Assembly (NCBI GenBank): GCA_947038565.1
Contig: CAMQWP010000001.1
Span: forward strand, 130,381-194,380
DNA from: an uncultured Clostridia bacterium
Lineage (GTDB): Bacteria > Bacillota > Clostridia > Christensenellales > UBA3700
DNA: 64,000 nucleotides
Direction: 5' to 3'
The notes below the pieces were generated by a model, which worked only from the letters and a program-made list of their open reading frames with translations, was not told the DNA's origin and made no database searches. The position numbers were made by a program, and so were the translations under genes. This document shows positions 54,945 through 63,286 of the stretch, one piece after another (position 1 is the first letter of the stretch; every line of letters starts with the position of its first letter).

Positions 54945-55703
54945 TTATTCTCCTTTACGCACTGACATACACTCTTTAAGTCTTGCAACGTCTTTTAAAA
55001 AGTTCTTTTTATCGTGTTTCTCACAAAACTCAAAAATAATATTTCCTTTATACTCTTTATCTATCAATTTATTGATTACTTTTTCTAAAGCTAATTTATC
55101 TTTACGTCTAAATATACCACGCTGATTATACGTCACCTCAGAAAAAGAAATGTGAGTGTTGTCCACATATTCAAATAATTTATCTATCTTATGAAGATCA
55201 GTTGGCATATCAAGATACCTAGACTGATAATAAGTCCTAAAGTTATCAGCGTCCACGGCTTTTATAAACTTAATCGCACTATCAGTAGTATCATTATAAG
55301 TATTCTGATGACACTCGCTTGCGATAATTATATTGAGCACTCTAGCCTCGTCAGCCATTTTTTTACCTTCAGCAACTAGCTCGCAAAACTCGCTTTGAGT
55401 ATATTTATCACTGCCTTTTTTGCCAAGCCATACTCTTATCACAGGTGCGGAAAGTTCGCTAGCAATAGCTACGATATTTGACCATTCGGATATATTTCCT
55501 TGTCCTAGTGTGTAATAGCTACCGTACGCAGAGATTTTCAATCCTTCATTCTCGCATTCGGTACGTGCTAACTTCGCACTTTCTATATCTGTCACATGCA
55601 CGTCTCCGCCCCACTCTATACACTCCATTCCGCAAGACTTTGCAAATTTCACATTTTCAGCAATGCTCATACTTCTAAAAGTCACCGTTGTATAACCTAT
55701 CAT
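54945..55703 (-). CDS. Sugar phosphate isomerase/epimerase, TIM barrel (AP-endonuclease 2 fold)
   Basis: A 252-residue TIM-barrel of the xylose-isomerase-like superfamily. Visible metal-site segments are MECIEWGGDVHV near 26-37, IIASECHQNTYND near 131-143 (Glu and His) and THISFSEVTYNQRG near 190-203, with a final NIIFEFCE near 232-239. Such proteins isomerise or epimerise sugars or 2-keto acids. It is located inside the uronate operon between a lyase and a dehydrogenase, so it probably acts on an intermediate of that route. Exact reaction unassigned. Confidence 0.82.
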   Translation of the reverse strand: MIGYTTVTFRSMSIAENVKFAKSCGMECIEWGGDVHVTDIESAKLARTECENEGLKISAYGSYYTLGQGNISEWSNIVAIASELSAPVIRVWLGKKGSDKYTQSEFCELVAEGKKMADEARVLNIIIASECHQNTYNDTTDSAIKFIKAVDADNFRTYYQSRYLDMPTDLHKIDKLFEYVDNTHISFSEVTYNQRGIFRRKDKLALEKVINKLIDKEYKGNIIFEFCEKHDKKNFLKDVARLKECMSVRKGE

Positions 55704-55721
55704 AATATATCCCCCTGCCGA

Positions 55722-56717
55722 CTAAGCCATACGCTCAAGCATAGCTAGTGTCACTTCATAATTTAGAGTCTCGCCCTTAGAGAATCTATCCATATCACTT
55801 ATCATATAGTCGCCCATACGCACTACTTCTCCACCAGTACTGCCAGCAATGTGCGGAGTCATAATAGCATTTTTCGCCCAAAACAGCGGAGATAAGAATG
55901 GTGCATTTTCATTCTTTATCACGTCGATAAGTGCCGTTCTATGCTTGCTACGTCTTAGTGCTTTTGCAAGATGTGCCTCGTTTACTTGCATTCCTCGACC
56001 AGTATTTATAAATGTTGCATTTGGTTTCATTAAAGAAAATAAATCATTATTAAATATATTATTAAGCTCCACCTTATTCGCTAAATGATTAGATATCACG
56101 TCGCACTCTGCGAATAACGTCTTTAGATCTACAAGCCTTACATTTATTTCCGCTGCTCTCTCACTGCTAATAAATGGATCGTATGCCAGTACTTCACATT
56201 CAGTATTTTTTAGTTTTTCTGCGATCATTGAGCCTATAGCACCTACGCCAACGATACCTATCTTACTGTTATAGTTGCCTGCACACTTATTGATATGTGA
56301 TCTTGCTCCAGCGCTGTTTTTCTTGTATTTTTTACTCGCTTGAAACATGCCCTTAGTAGCCAACGTCATTTGTGCAAAAGTATACTCAGCTACTGGTATA
56401 GCATTCGCCATCGCCGCACAACATACTCTTACCCCACACTCAAGAAAAGGCTTTGCAAAGTGCTGCACTGATCCCGCGCCATAAAATACTATTTTTAGAT
56501 TCGGTAGGCAAGTTTTGATTTGCTCTACTGTAAATGTAGGCATACCCCAAGTAGTAAATATTACCTCTACTTGACTGCTATATTTACTATCCGCTAGCAA
56601 TTCTTTTCCATTCATAAAGCTAGAAACTTCGCCGTATTGACTTATACGTCTGATACTCTCTTGCGTGTAAACGCGTTTTAAATGATGTTTTTCATTGCTC
56701 AATAATGCTATTTTCAT
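55722..56717 (-). CDS. D-isomer-specific 2-hydroxyacid dehydrogenase
   Basis: The 331-residue NAD(P)-dependent enzyme has the Rossmann loop GVGAIGSMIAEKL near residue 159-171. The catalytic residues are visible: Arg in INTGRGMQVNEAHLAKAL near 240, Glu near 265 and His in MTPHIAGSTGG near 288. It reduces a 2-keto acid or oxidises a D-2-hydroxyacid. The ATG at 56717 follows GGAGATAAGT; a TTG before it lies in the site. The gene is 18 bases upstream of the isomerase gene. In a uronate operon it could act on tartronate semialdehyde, 2-keto-gluconate or a similar acid; this is inferred. Confidence 0.88.
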   Translation of the reverse strand: MKIALLSNEKHHLKRVYTQESIRRISQYGEVSSFMNGKELLADSKYSSQVEVIFTTWGMPTFTVEQIKTCLPNLKIVFYGAGSVQHFAKPFLECGVRVCCAAMANAIPVAEYTFAQMTLATKGMFQASKKYKKNSAGARSHINKCAGNYNSKIGIVGVGAIGSMIAEKLKNTECEVLAYDPFISSERAAEINVRLVDLKTLFAECDVISNHLANKVELNNIFNNDLFSLMKPNATFINTGRGMQVNEAHLAKALRRSKHRTALIDVIKNENAPFLSPLFWAKNAIMTPHIAGSTGGEVVRMGDYMISDMDRFSKGETLNYEVTLAMLERMA

Positions 56718-56794
56718 ACTTATCTCCAATATATTTTACTTGCTTTTCCATAATATAATTGCCTATCTATATTATAATCTTTATCTGCTTAACA

Positions 56795-58579
56795 TCAGAT
56801 ATCGCCTGACTGTTTACTAAGCAAATCTTCAAACCAACTTACCTTTTTAGGCACATCTTTTACTTTTTCAAAATGAATTTTGCCATCACGAAGTATGCTC
56901 ACGTTCTTTCGACTGCTCGCTCTTTCTCCGACGATATTTCCTTTCTCTATATACATTGCTCCGCCACGACTTCCCACAAAACACATAGTCCCTAATATCG
57001 CAATAAGTAAGCCTTTTGCCGCCACAAGCATGTCACGATCGTAATAATATTGACTTAAACTTAAGCCGATATTTTCATCAGCATTTAAATATTCTTCAAC
57101 TTCTGCTAACAATAATTGCATCTTCTCTCTATCGCGATTAAATCCCGCATACAAACTCATACGGTCTATAAAGTCTTGATAAAAAACATTGCTTACTCTA
57201 AAATTTTCTGCTTTCTTTGCAAGTGTAGCTATCTCTATATCCCCACACTTCTCGTCCGTAGATATAGCTTTCTTTTTGCTAATATGCCCTGCAACTCTAA
57301 TACCCCCGACTTGGGTGCTATTTAGTGCCGTTCCGCCTTGACGAGTTACACCAAATACTCCAGCTACCTCACCGACAGCATACAACCCTTGAACAGTAGT
57401 CATATAATTAGTATCTACTTTCACCCCGCCATTACAATGTTGCGCACATACTGCTATCTCTAAAAGCTCGGTATATAGATCAATACCATTATCTTTGTAT
57501 AACTGTATTGCTTTGCTGTTTATTTTAGCTAGCCTTTCAATAGGAGTTTTCAGATTAGCCCCGCACTTTTTTAGGTACTGACTAGTTTCTTCATTTAATA
57601 GCTTAAAGTCATATCCCTTGCTATTTTGGCGATAATCCAAATACACTTTTCTGCCTTTTTCAATCTCGTTATTAACTAAAATATCTACCCTTGATGATCC
57701 GTTTATTTTATTTACATCAAACGGCCATTGATAACCTTTTAAAAACACGCGATCAAGGCTGTTGCCATGTGCATAATATTCGCTTAAAAACTCTCGCTCC
57801 ACTCCATCTTCATCTATAGATAAGACTCTAGGTAGTGCTTGCATATAACTTCCCGATACGTTCCATCTAAACTTAGTAGACGCCATTCCGTACTGCCACT
57901 CTGTATAGTTCGCCATATCACAACCGCTATTTATAAGCACTCCTGTCATACCGTGCTGTGAGATTGGATATACCCTTTTACCGTAAACACATGCTGGTGC
58001 ACCAGTAGCGACTATTACATTTTCGGCAAGTATTTTCTCGAACTTATTGCTTAATGTATCCAAAACAATAACGCCCTTGCATACATTTTCATCGACTAAT
58101 ATTTCCACTACTTGCTTATGGTCAAGCATACTAGTTTTGTTGCGATCAAGTACTACAGCTTCTAGTTTTTCTGTCATAACTTTTGACGTAAGAGGTCCTA
58201 TAGAAGTCGCTCTACATGCTTCGTCATGATCAGTTTTGTACCCCGCGTATCCGCCATACTCATCAGTAGGAAAACCTACTCCATACTCTATCAATCGGTA
58301 AAAACACCTTACACTATTAACCGCTTCGATATAAGCAAGCTCACCGTCACACGCTCCACCGCTAGCTATATCCTGTGCAAGTTTGTAAGCACAGTCATCC
58401 GACTGACCATTCAATGACAACTTATAATAAGTTTGTTTATCACTGCCAGTATTACGGGATGTGCCCATGTATTGACCTTCCGTGATGATAGCGATATCAG
58501 TAATACCCGCCTTAAATAACCAGTCCGCAGTACTATAACCCGCCGCACCTGTTCCTATAACTATAGCCTTATAACTCAT
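56795..58579 (-). CDS. FAD-dependent fumarate-reductase/L-aspartate-oxidase-like flavoprotein
   Basis: A 594-residue protein with the FAD-binding GTGAAGYSTADWLFKAG near residues 8-25. Mid-protein blocks resemble the flavoprotein subunit of fumarate reductases and NadB: VIVATGAPACV near 185-195, and GGVKVDTNYMTTVQGLYAVGEVAGVFGVTRQGGTALNSTQVGG near 383-425 with the Gly-rich FAD loop. A C-terminal helical region follows. The ATG at 58579 overlaps the preceding stop as TGATG. It may oxidise or reduce a C4 to C6 keto acid; there is no iron-sulfur partner gene. Substrate unknown. Confidence 0.85.
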   Translation of the reverse strand: MSYKAIVIGTGAAGYSTADWLFKAGITDIAIITEGQYMGTSRNTGSDKQTYYKLSLNGQSDDCAYKLAQDIASGGACDGELAYIEAVNSVRCFYRLIEYGVGFPTDEYGGYAGYKTDHDEACRATSIGPLTSKVMTEKLEAVVLDRNKTSMLDHKQVVEILVDENVCKGVIVLDTLSNKFEKILAENVIVATGAPACVYGKRVYPISQHGMTGVLINSGCDMANYTEWQYGMASTKFRWNVSGSYMQALPRVLSIDEDGVEREFLSEYYAHGNSLDRVFLKGYQWPFDVNKINGSSRVDILVNNEIEKGRKVYLDYRQNSKGYDFKLLNEETSQYLKKCGANLKTPIERLAKINSKAIQLYKDNGIDLYTELLEIAVCAQHCNGGVKVDTNYMTTVQGLYAVGEVAGVFGVTRQGGTALNSTQVGGIRVAGHISKKKAISTDEKCGDIEIATLAKKAENFRVSNVFYQDFIDRMSLYAGFNRDREKMQLLLAEVEEYLNADENIGLSLSQYYYDRDMLVAAKGLLIAILGTMCFVGSRGGAMYIEKGNIVGERASSRKNVSILRDGKIHFEKVKDVPKKVSWFEDLLSKQSGDI

Positions 58580-59316
58580 CACAGTCTCCTTATGCTGAAT
58601 CCACCATCACAGTCAAATACTGAACCAGTGCAAAAATCCATAGCACCCGACGCTATTGAGTTTACGCAACCTGATATATCACTAGGAGTGCCCATTCTCT
58701 TAACAGGCGTAAGCCCATCCTCTATCATTTTCACATACGTATCACGCACGCCACTAGTCATATCAGTATCAATAACTCCCGGACGAATCTCAAATACGCC
58801 GACATTAAACTCCGCCATACGCACTGCAAATAGCTTAGTTATCATAGAAATCCCTGCCTTTGCAACGCAATACTCGCCACGTTTTACAGAGGCAGTGTAT
58901 GCGGATACTGAAGAGATATTTACAATACGTCCCTCATTGTTTTTTGTCATATGATTAGCAATAAGTTGAGTCATGAAGTAAGTACCCTTAAGATTTATAT
59001 CGAGAACATAATCAAAGTCCTCTTCTGATATATCTAGCATATCACGCCTAACTTTAGGTGCAACACCCGCATTATTAACTAAAAGGTCTATTTTCAAACT
59101 ATTATTATCAATATAATCAGCAAGCAAAGCTCTACTTTCTTTGCAAGATATGTCTACGCTCAAAAAAGTAACTCGCCCTACGAAATCTTTAGATAGCTGT
59201 GCTACCTGTTCGCTTTCACTTCTAGCAGTGATAATGACATCATAACCAGAATCAAGTAGCCCTCTAGCAATGCCCATTCCTATTCCACGACTTCCGCCCG
59301 TAACTATAGCTAACAT
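58579..59316 (-). CDS. Short-chain dehydrogenase/reductase
   Basis: A 245-residue classical SDR. TGGSRGIG (6-13) binds the cofactor, NNAG (81-84) is the family signature, and the triad is completed by Ser near 136 and Tyr149/Lys153 in EYCVAKAG. It may act as a 2-dehydro-3-deoxy-sugar reductase or KduD-like ketogluconate dehydrogenase in this operon; alginate-type pathways use such an enzyme to convert the unsaturated-uronate product DEH to 2-keto-3-deoxy-gluconate. Good AGGAG before the ATG, 11 bases after the preceding gene's stop. Confidence 0.88.
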   Translation of the reverse strand: MLAIVTGGSRGIGMGIARGLLDSGYDVIITARSESEQVAQLSKDFVGRVTFLSVDISCKESRALLADYIDNNSLKIDLLVNNAGVAPKVRRDMLDISEEDFDYVLDINLKGTYFMTQLIANHMTKNNEGRIVNISSVSAYTASVKRGEYCVAKAGISMITKLFAVRMAEFNVGVFEIRPGVIDTDMTSGVRDTYVKMIEDGLTPVKRMGTPSDISGCVNSIASGAMDFCTGSVFDCDGGFSIRRL

Positions 59317-59327
59317 AATAATTCTCC

Positions 59328-60551
59328 TTATTTTTTCATAACTTTAGACATGTATAATGGCAAGTATGTATCTTTATCCCTGATAGGGCAACCTGATACA
59401 CTTCCCGCTCTCATAAGCTCGGTGCATTTACTGCAACAAATACAGCACTTTTTCTTATCAAGAAAACCATTATTTTTAAAGTCTTGATAAAAGCTAGGGT
59501 ATGCAAAAGTCATACGTCCAAAACCAACCAACTGACACACTCTTTTATCTAGCATTTCGCCCGCATACTCCATACACTTCTCACCTAGGTAAGTAAGTGC
59601 TGATGATACTATCTTCATGCTAGGGCGGTACGCTTGAAGCTCTGCCGTTGCATTATAAATACGGTTTAATGCCGTCGCTGGGCTCTCTGGCGTTATACCA
59701 TTATGCGGTCTATTGATATGTGGTATTACATACGGATTACCGATACTGAAATTGATCATCTCCACGCCCTGATCAGCAAGTTTATCCATGATGAGTTTCG
59801 TTTCATCAAGATTGACACTGCCATCTTTATTCACGCCCCAGCCATAGCCGTAAGGAAAACAGTCGGAAATATTAAGTCTAGTAGTAAGGATTTTGCCTTC
59901 TGGCATATTAGCTTTTACCGCACTTACCGCATCGAAATATAACCTTGTTCTATTCTCGAAACTACCGCCATAATTGCCTTCTCTATTATATGCACTTAAA
60001 AATTCATTAAACAAATATCCATGACAGCACTTAACATCTACGCCGTCAAAACCTACCTCGCAGGCAAGAGTCGACGCCACTGCATATTTACTAGAGATAG
60101 TATCTAAGTACTCATCAGTAGCAATAGTATAGTTTTGACCTTCGCGTCCCGCCTCCCATATAGAATTACGATAAGCGACTATCGGTGCAGGCACGTCAAT
60201 AGGTCTTGCGTATCTTCCACTATGAGTAAGCTGAGCAATGATAATCGGTGCTTTGCCATATAATTCTATAGCACGGGCTTTCATCTCAGATATTAGATTA
60301 CTAAAACTTTCTTTAGTCACATCACTTATATACAACTGACGTGGATTTGCACGACCTTCTGGAGTTACAGCAACTGCCTCAAACCAAATAATACCCGCAC
60401 CCGACTCAGCAAAACGCATGTATCGTCTATGAGTAAGCTCACCTATACTGCCGTCGCTATTTCCATCACAACCCTCCATAGGCTGAAATACTACTCTATT
60501 ATCTATCTCTATGCCGTTTATAAGTAACGGCTGATTAACCATATTTATCAT
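59328..60551 (-). CDS. Old Yellow Enzyme-like NADH:flavin oxidoreductase
   Basis: The 407-residue TIM-barrel flavoprotein has typical OYE text: RVVFQPMEGCDGN near 19-31, IIAQLTHSGRYARP near 101-114, and GFDGVDVKCCHGYLFNEFLSAYNREG near 168-193, with the active-site His-Gly and substrate residues. Near its end, KKKCCICCSKCTELMRAGSVSGC holds at least six cysteines, a CxxC pattern fit for an iron-sulfur cluster as in 2,4-dienoyl-CoA reductase-type members. A linked FAD domain is not fused. It may reduce an enone such as an unsaturated uronate. Operon position: 39 bases after kdgK. Confidence 0.88.
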   Translation of the reverse strand: MINMVNQPLLINGIEIDNRVVFQPMEGCDGNSDGSIGELTHRRYMRFAESGAGIIWFEAVAVTPEGRANPRQLYISDVTKESFSNLISEMKARAIELYGKAPIIIAQLTHSGRYARPIDVPAPIVAYRNSIWEAGREGQNYTIATDEYLDTISSKYAVASTLACEVGFDGVDVKCCHGYLFNEFLSAYNREGNYGGSFENRTRLYFDAVSAVKANMPEGKILTTRLNISDCFPYGYGWGVNKDGSVNLDETKLIMDKLADQGVEMINFSIGNPYVIPHINRPHNGITPESPATALNRIYNATAELQAYRPSMKIVSSALTYLGEKCMEYAGEMLDKRVCQLVGFGRMTFAYPSFYQDFKNNGFLDKKKCCICCSKCTELMRAGSVSGCPIRDKDTYLPLYMSKVMKK

Positions 60552-60590
60552 ACATTCACCTTTTAATAATTCTTGCTTTTTCCGCTTTTT

Positions 60591-61613
60591 TTATCGCTCT
60601 ACTCTACCACTACCATTACCACCAGCTAGTTTAGAAACTTCTGAAACGGTAGCGATATTGAAATCACCTTCAATAGTATGCTTGATAGCAGAGCTTGCAA
60701 CTGCAAAATTGATAGCATCACTAGGCTCGTATTCATTTGAAAGAGCGTGGATAAGTCCCGCACTGAAGCTATCACCACCGCCAACACGATCTACTATATT
60801 TAATGTGTACTTTTTGCTGTGGTAGAATTTGTCATCTTCGATTAATAGCCCTGACCAATTATTCACACTTGCAGAGATGCTCTCACGTAGCGTAAATGCA
60901 ATAGTTTTTATGCCGAATTTTTCACGAACTATTTTTGCCGTAGCAAGATAGCCATTGATATTAAGCTCACCCTTTTCGATGTCCGAATTTGCAGGAACTA
61001 TTCCAAACACGTCTTTGCAGTCTTCTTCATTAGATATAAGCACATCGACATACTTCATTAATCCGCTCATAACTAAGCAAGCCTTGTCTTTAGACCATAG
61101 CTTATTACGGTAATTCAGATCACAAGAAACTGTTACACCATTAGCTTTGCATACTTTAAGCACGCTCTCTAGATACTGTGCCACCTCGTCACATAGAGCT
61201 GGAGTAATGCCAGTAAAATGCAGCCATGACGCACCCAATACCGCTTTTTGTATATCAATATCACCATCAGCTAAAGTATTGATACTAGCATGTGCTCGAT
61301 CATAGATCACTTTGCTTGCACGTTGAGATGCACCTTTTTCGCAAAAGTAAATACCTAGCCTCTCTCCACCTCGTGCGATATGACTAGTGTCAACGTCCCA
61401 CTTCTTAAGCTCCATTGCACACATGTCACCGATATCATTAGCAGGCAACTTAGATAAGAATACTGCATTTTCACCAAACTGTGCAAGAGAAACTGCCACA
61501 TTAGCCTCACCGCCACCAAAGCAAACATCGAAACTATTAGTCTGTTTAAATCTTTTAAAATTAGGAGGCTGTAGCCTCATCATTACTTCGCCAATCGTCA
61601 ATATCTTTTTCAT
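60591..61613 (-). CDS. kdgK: 2-keto-3-deoxygluconate kinase (PfkB family)
   Basis: The 340-residue ribokinase-fold enzyme opens GEVMMRLQPP near residues 8-17 and GGGEANVAVSLA near 33-44. GGGDSFSAGLIHAL near 290-303 holds the catalytic Asp and ATP-site anion hole. It phosphorylates 2-keto-3-deoxygluconate to KDPG. The adjacent KDPG aldolase and the uronate context support that substrate over other PfkB sugars. It shares an ATGA overlap with eda, so kinase and aldolase are made together. The N-terminus is short and without a signal. Confidence 0.9.
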   Translation of the reverse strand: MKKILTIGEVMMRLQPPNFKRFKQTNSFDVCFGGGEANVAVSLAQFGENAVFLSKLPANDIGDMCAMELKKWDVDTSHIARGGERLGIYFCEKGASQRASKVIYDRAHASINTLADGDIDIQKAVLGASWLHFTGITPALCDEVAQYLESVLKVCKANGVTVSCDLNYRNKLWSKDKACLVMSGLMKYVDVLISNEEDCKDVFGIVPANSDIEKGELNINGYLATAKIVREKFGIKTIAFTLRESISASVNNWSGLLIEDDKFYHSKKYTLNIVDRVGGGDSFSAGLIHALSNEYEPSDAINFAVASSAIKHTIEGDFNIATVSEVSKLAGGNGSGRVER

Positions 61614-62236
61614 ATTAGCATCTCCATAGCTTTCTTAGTAAGCTCCTCTATTTTATCATAGTCCTTTTCTTTTAGTGCAGAAGCTGGCACTATCCAGCTA
61701 CCACCACACGCGAATACATTGCTTAATTTTAAATAATCATTAATGTTAGACGATGTTATTCCGCCTGTCGGCATAAATTGAATATTTGAAAATACCGCAC
61801 TATATGATTTTAATGTATCTATTCCGCCAAAGTTAGAGCAAGGAAAAAACTTTAATTTCGTAATGCCCGCATCCATTGCATTTATAATCTCTGTAGGAGT
61901 AATTACGCCTGGAAGATATAAAACATCATGCTTAGAACAAACATTTGCGACATCCAAACTAAATCCCGGACTAACTATAAAGTCCGCATTGTTTGCAATA
62001 GCAATCTCCGCTTGATCTTTATTTAAAACAGTTCCTGCACCAACTAACAATTCGGGAAAATTCTTTTTTGCAAGTTCAATGGCCTTTGGGGCACACGCCG
62101 TTCTAAAAGTTATCTCAAGCACACCTACACCGCCATTTTTCAATGCTTTTGCAAGTGGTAAGATATCCTCAACATTGTCTATCTTTATAACGGGAACTAA
62201 CTTTGATTTGCATAATATTTCAAACTCTTTGTTCAT
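61610..62236 (-). CDS. eda: KDPG/KHG aldolase
   Basis: A 208-residue class I aldolase. Glu41 in LEITFRT and the Schiff-base Lys129 in KLKFFPCSNFGG align with the E. coli enzyme. GAGTVL near 67-72 and GGITSSNI near 178-185 are the phosphate loops. It splits 2-keto-3-deoxy-6-phosphogluconate to pyruvate and glyceraldehyde-3-phosphate. As the first gene of the operon it lies just after the candidate promoter at 62324-62329. Site GGAGAG, 5 bases from the ATG. Downstream enzymes of glycolysis, including pyruvate kinase, are encoded just beyond. Confidence 0.93.
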   Translation of the reverse strand: MNKEFEILCKSKLVPVIKIDNVEDILPLAKALKNGGVGVLEITFRTACAPKAIELAKKNFPELLVGAGTVLNKDQAEIAIANNADFIVSPGFSLDVANVCSKHDVLYLPGVITPTEIINAMDAGITKLKFFPCSNFGGIDTLKSYSAVFSNIQFMPTGGITSSNINDYLKLSNVFACGGSWIVPASALKEKDYDKIEELTKKAMEMLI

Positions 62237-62292
62237 ATTATCTCTCCATTTCTTTAAGTAAGTAAATTAGTAATTTTAAATACATGTATATC

Positions 62293-62329
62293 ATACTAAA
62301 TAGTATCATATATATACACATATATTATA
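62293..62329 (-). promoter_or_regulatory. Candidate operator and extended -10 promoter of the uronate operon
   Basis: A minus-strand TG-A-TATAAT (-10 at 62324-62329) has a weak -35 (ATGCAA at 62347-62352, 17 bases away). The palindrome ATACTA-AA-TAGTAT at 62293-62306 lies just past the predicted start and could be a repressor or AraC-type operator. Confidence 0.45.
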
Positions 62330-62830
62330 TCACAATTGCTATGATTTTGCATCATTATTTTTTGCTTAATAATCGCACGATAAAGCTGATTAGTATTATT
62401 TATCCGTTTACATTGATGTGCATATTGACAATATTACCTGAAAATACATTAAGCATTTGCATATATTTTGCACACAGCAGTGACGCTACGATTACGGTGC
62501 TTTGCTGTTAGCTATTTTCTGTTATTATTGATACTACTACATTTTCAATACTATTTATAATTTATCCCGTACAGTATATTTAAGTATTGTCATCGCTTTC
62601 AACTTAATTATTTGAATAAAGTATATTTTCTAGAAAAAATCACACATAATCAACATTTTATGATTTTGGTACTGATTATTACATTATATACTTACGTTCA
62701 AAGCCAGTGTCATATTGCGTCGAATTTCCCGTAAATATGATAATTTTTTGAATTGTAGCCTAAAGACGGCTATTTTTATATTGAAAACGTGTATATTAAC
62801 GTAAATAATGCGATATTTTTAATTTAATTA
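62330..62830. other. AT-rich intergenic region without a recognised gene
   Basis: It contains one small plus-strand hairpin, TAGCC-taaagac-GGCTA, followed by TTTTT at 62756-62777, which looks like a minor terminator, but no upstream plus-strand gene. A short frame at 62284-62511 has no ribosome binding site and low-complexity composition. I see no RNA gene motif. Confidence 0.4.
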
Positions 62831-62882
62831 GAATTTCTATTGACATATGTACTATATAGGTGTATACTAAAAATAGAAATTC
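62831..62882 (+). promoter_or_regulatory. Promoter enclosed by a perfect 11-bp inverted repeat, for the zinc-ribbon gene
   Basis: TTGACA (62840-62845) and TATACT (62863-62868) are 17 bases apart. GAATTTCTATT (62831-62841) and AATAGAAATTC (62872-62882) flank the -35 and the start region as perfect inverted arms, the layout expected of a two-site repressor or of a looped operator. Confidence 0.75.
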
Positions 62883-62892
62883 GATCAAGTTA

Positions 62893-62939
62893 CTCCATTT
62901 TAAGGATATTTAATCAATTTTCTAATTTTTAAATGGAGG
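62893..62939 (+). promoter_or_regulatory. Leader hairpin covering the Shine-Dalgarno site of the zinc-ribbon gene
   Basis: CTCCATTT (62893-62900) can pair with AAATGGAG (62931-62938), the latter containing the GGAG of the GGAGG site (62935-62939). Two further A-T pairs are possible past a one-base bulge. Closing this stem would hide the ribosome site, as in RNA thermosensors or translational switches. Confidence 0.5.
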
Positions 62940-62948
62940 TATATAATT

Positions 62949-63113
62949 ATGGAAGATAAGAAATTAACTTGTAAAGATTGTGGCGTCGAGTTCGTTTGGA
63001 CTGCTGGTGAGCAAGAGTTTTACGCAGAGAAAGGTTTCGAGAACGCTCCAATGCGTTGTCCAGATTGCAGACGTGCTAAGAAGAATAACAACAATTCTTT
63101 TAACAGAAGATAA
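62949..63113 (+). CDS. Short zinc-ribbon protein (zf-trcl/PF13451-like)
   Basis: A 54-residue protein with CKDC (8-11) and CPDC (37-40) forming one zinc ribbon, the conserved WTAGEQEFYAEKGF in between, and a basic RRAKKNNNN tail. This matches the probable zinc-ribbon family found as short proteins in clostridia and other bacteria; members may bind nucleic acid, though none is well characterised. GGAGG is 9 bases upstream. It has its own strong promoter, an inverted-repeat operator, a leader hairpin and a terminator, suggesting a highly and tightly regulated product. Confidence 0.85.
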   Translation: MEDKKLTCKDCGVEFVWTAGEQEFYAEKGFENAPMRCPDCRRAKKNNNNSFNRR

Positions 63114-63135
63114 GTTTGATAAAAACTTGAATATT

Positions 63136-63165
63136 AACCACAGCTTTTGCTGTGGTTATTTTTTT
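63136..63165 (+). terminator. Intrinsic terminator after the zinc-ribbon gene
   Basis: AACCACAGC (63136-63144) pairs with GCTGTGGTT (63149-63157) around a TTTT loop, then a run of seven T within 63159-63165. Confidence 0.92.
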
Positions 63166-63221
63166 GCTTTTTTTTATGGCTATGCTCTTTCATACAAATA
63201 TATATTTTCCTATACAGCAAC

Positions 63222-63252
63222 AAAAAGCCGACTTTTATCAAGTCGGCTTTTT
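63222..63252 (-). terminator. Intrinsic terminator after pyruvate kinase
   Basis: AAAAAGCCGACT (63222-63233) pairs with AGTCGGCTTTTT (63241-63252) across a 7-base loop. On the minus strand the stem ends in five U residues. It lies 35 bases past the pyk stop. Confidence 0.88.
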
Positions 63253-63286
63253 ATATTTAGCTGATTATAATATACGATGATTTTTA

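Noticed and set aside
62284-62511. A 75-codon plus-strand frame upstream of the zinc-ribbon gene
   Set aside because: It has no ribosome binding site, begins inside the uronate-operon promoter and is rich in Ile/Tyr/His as expected of random AT-rich DNA.
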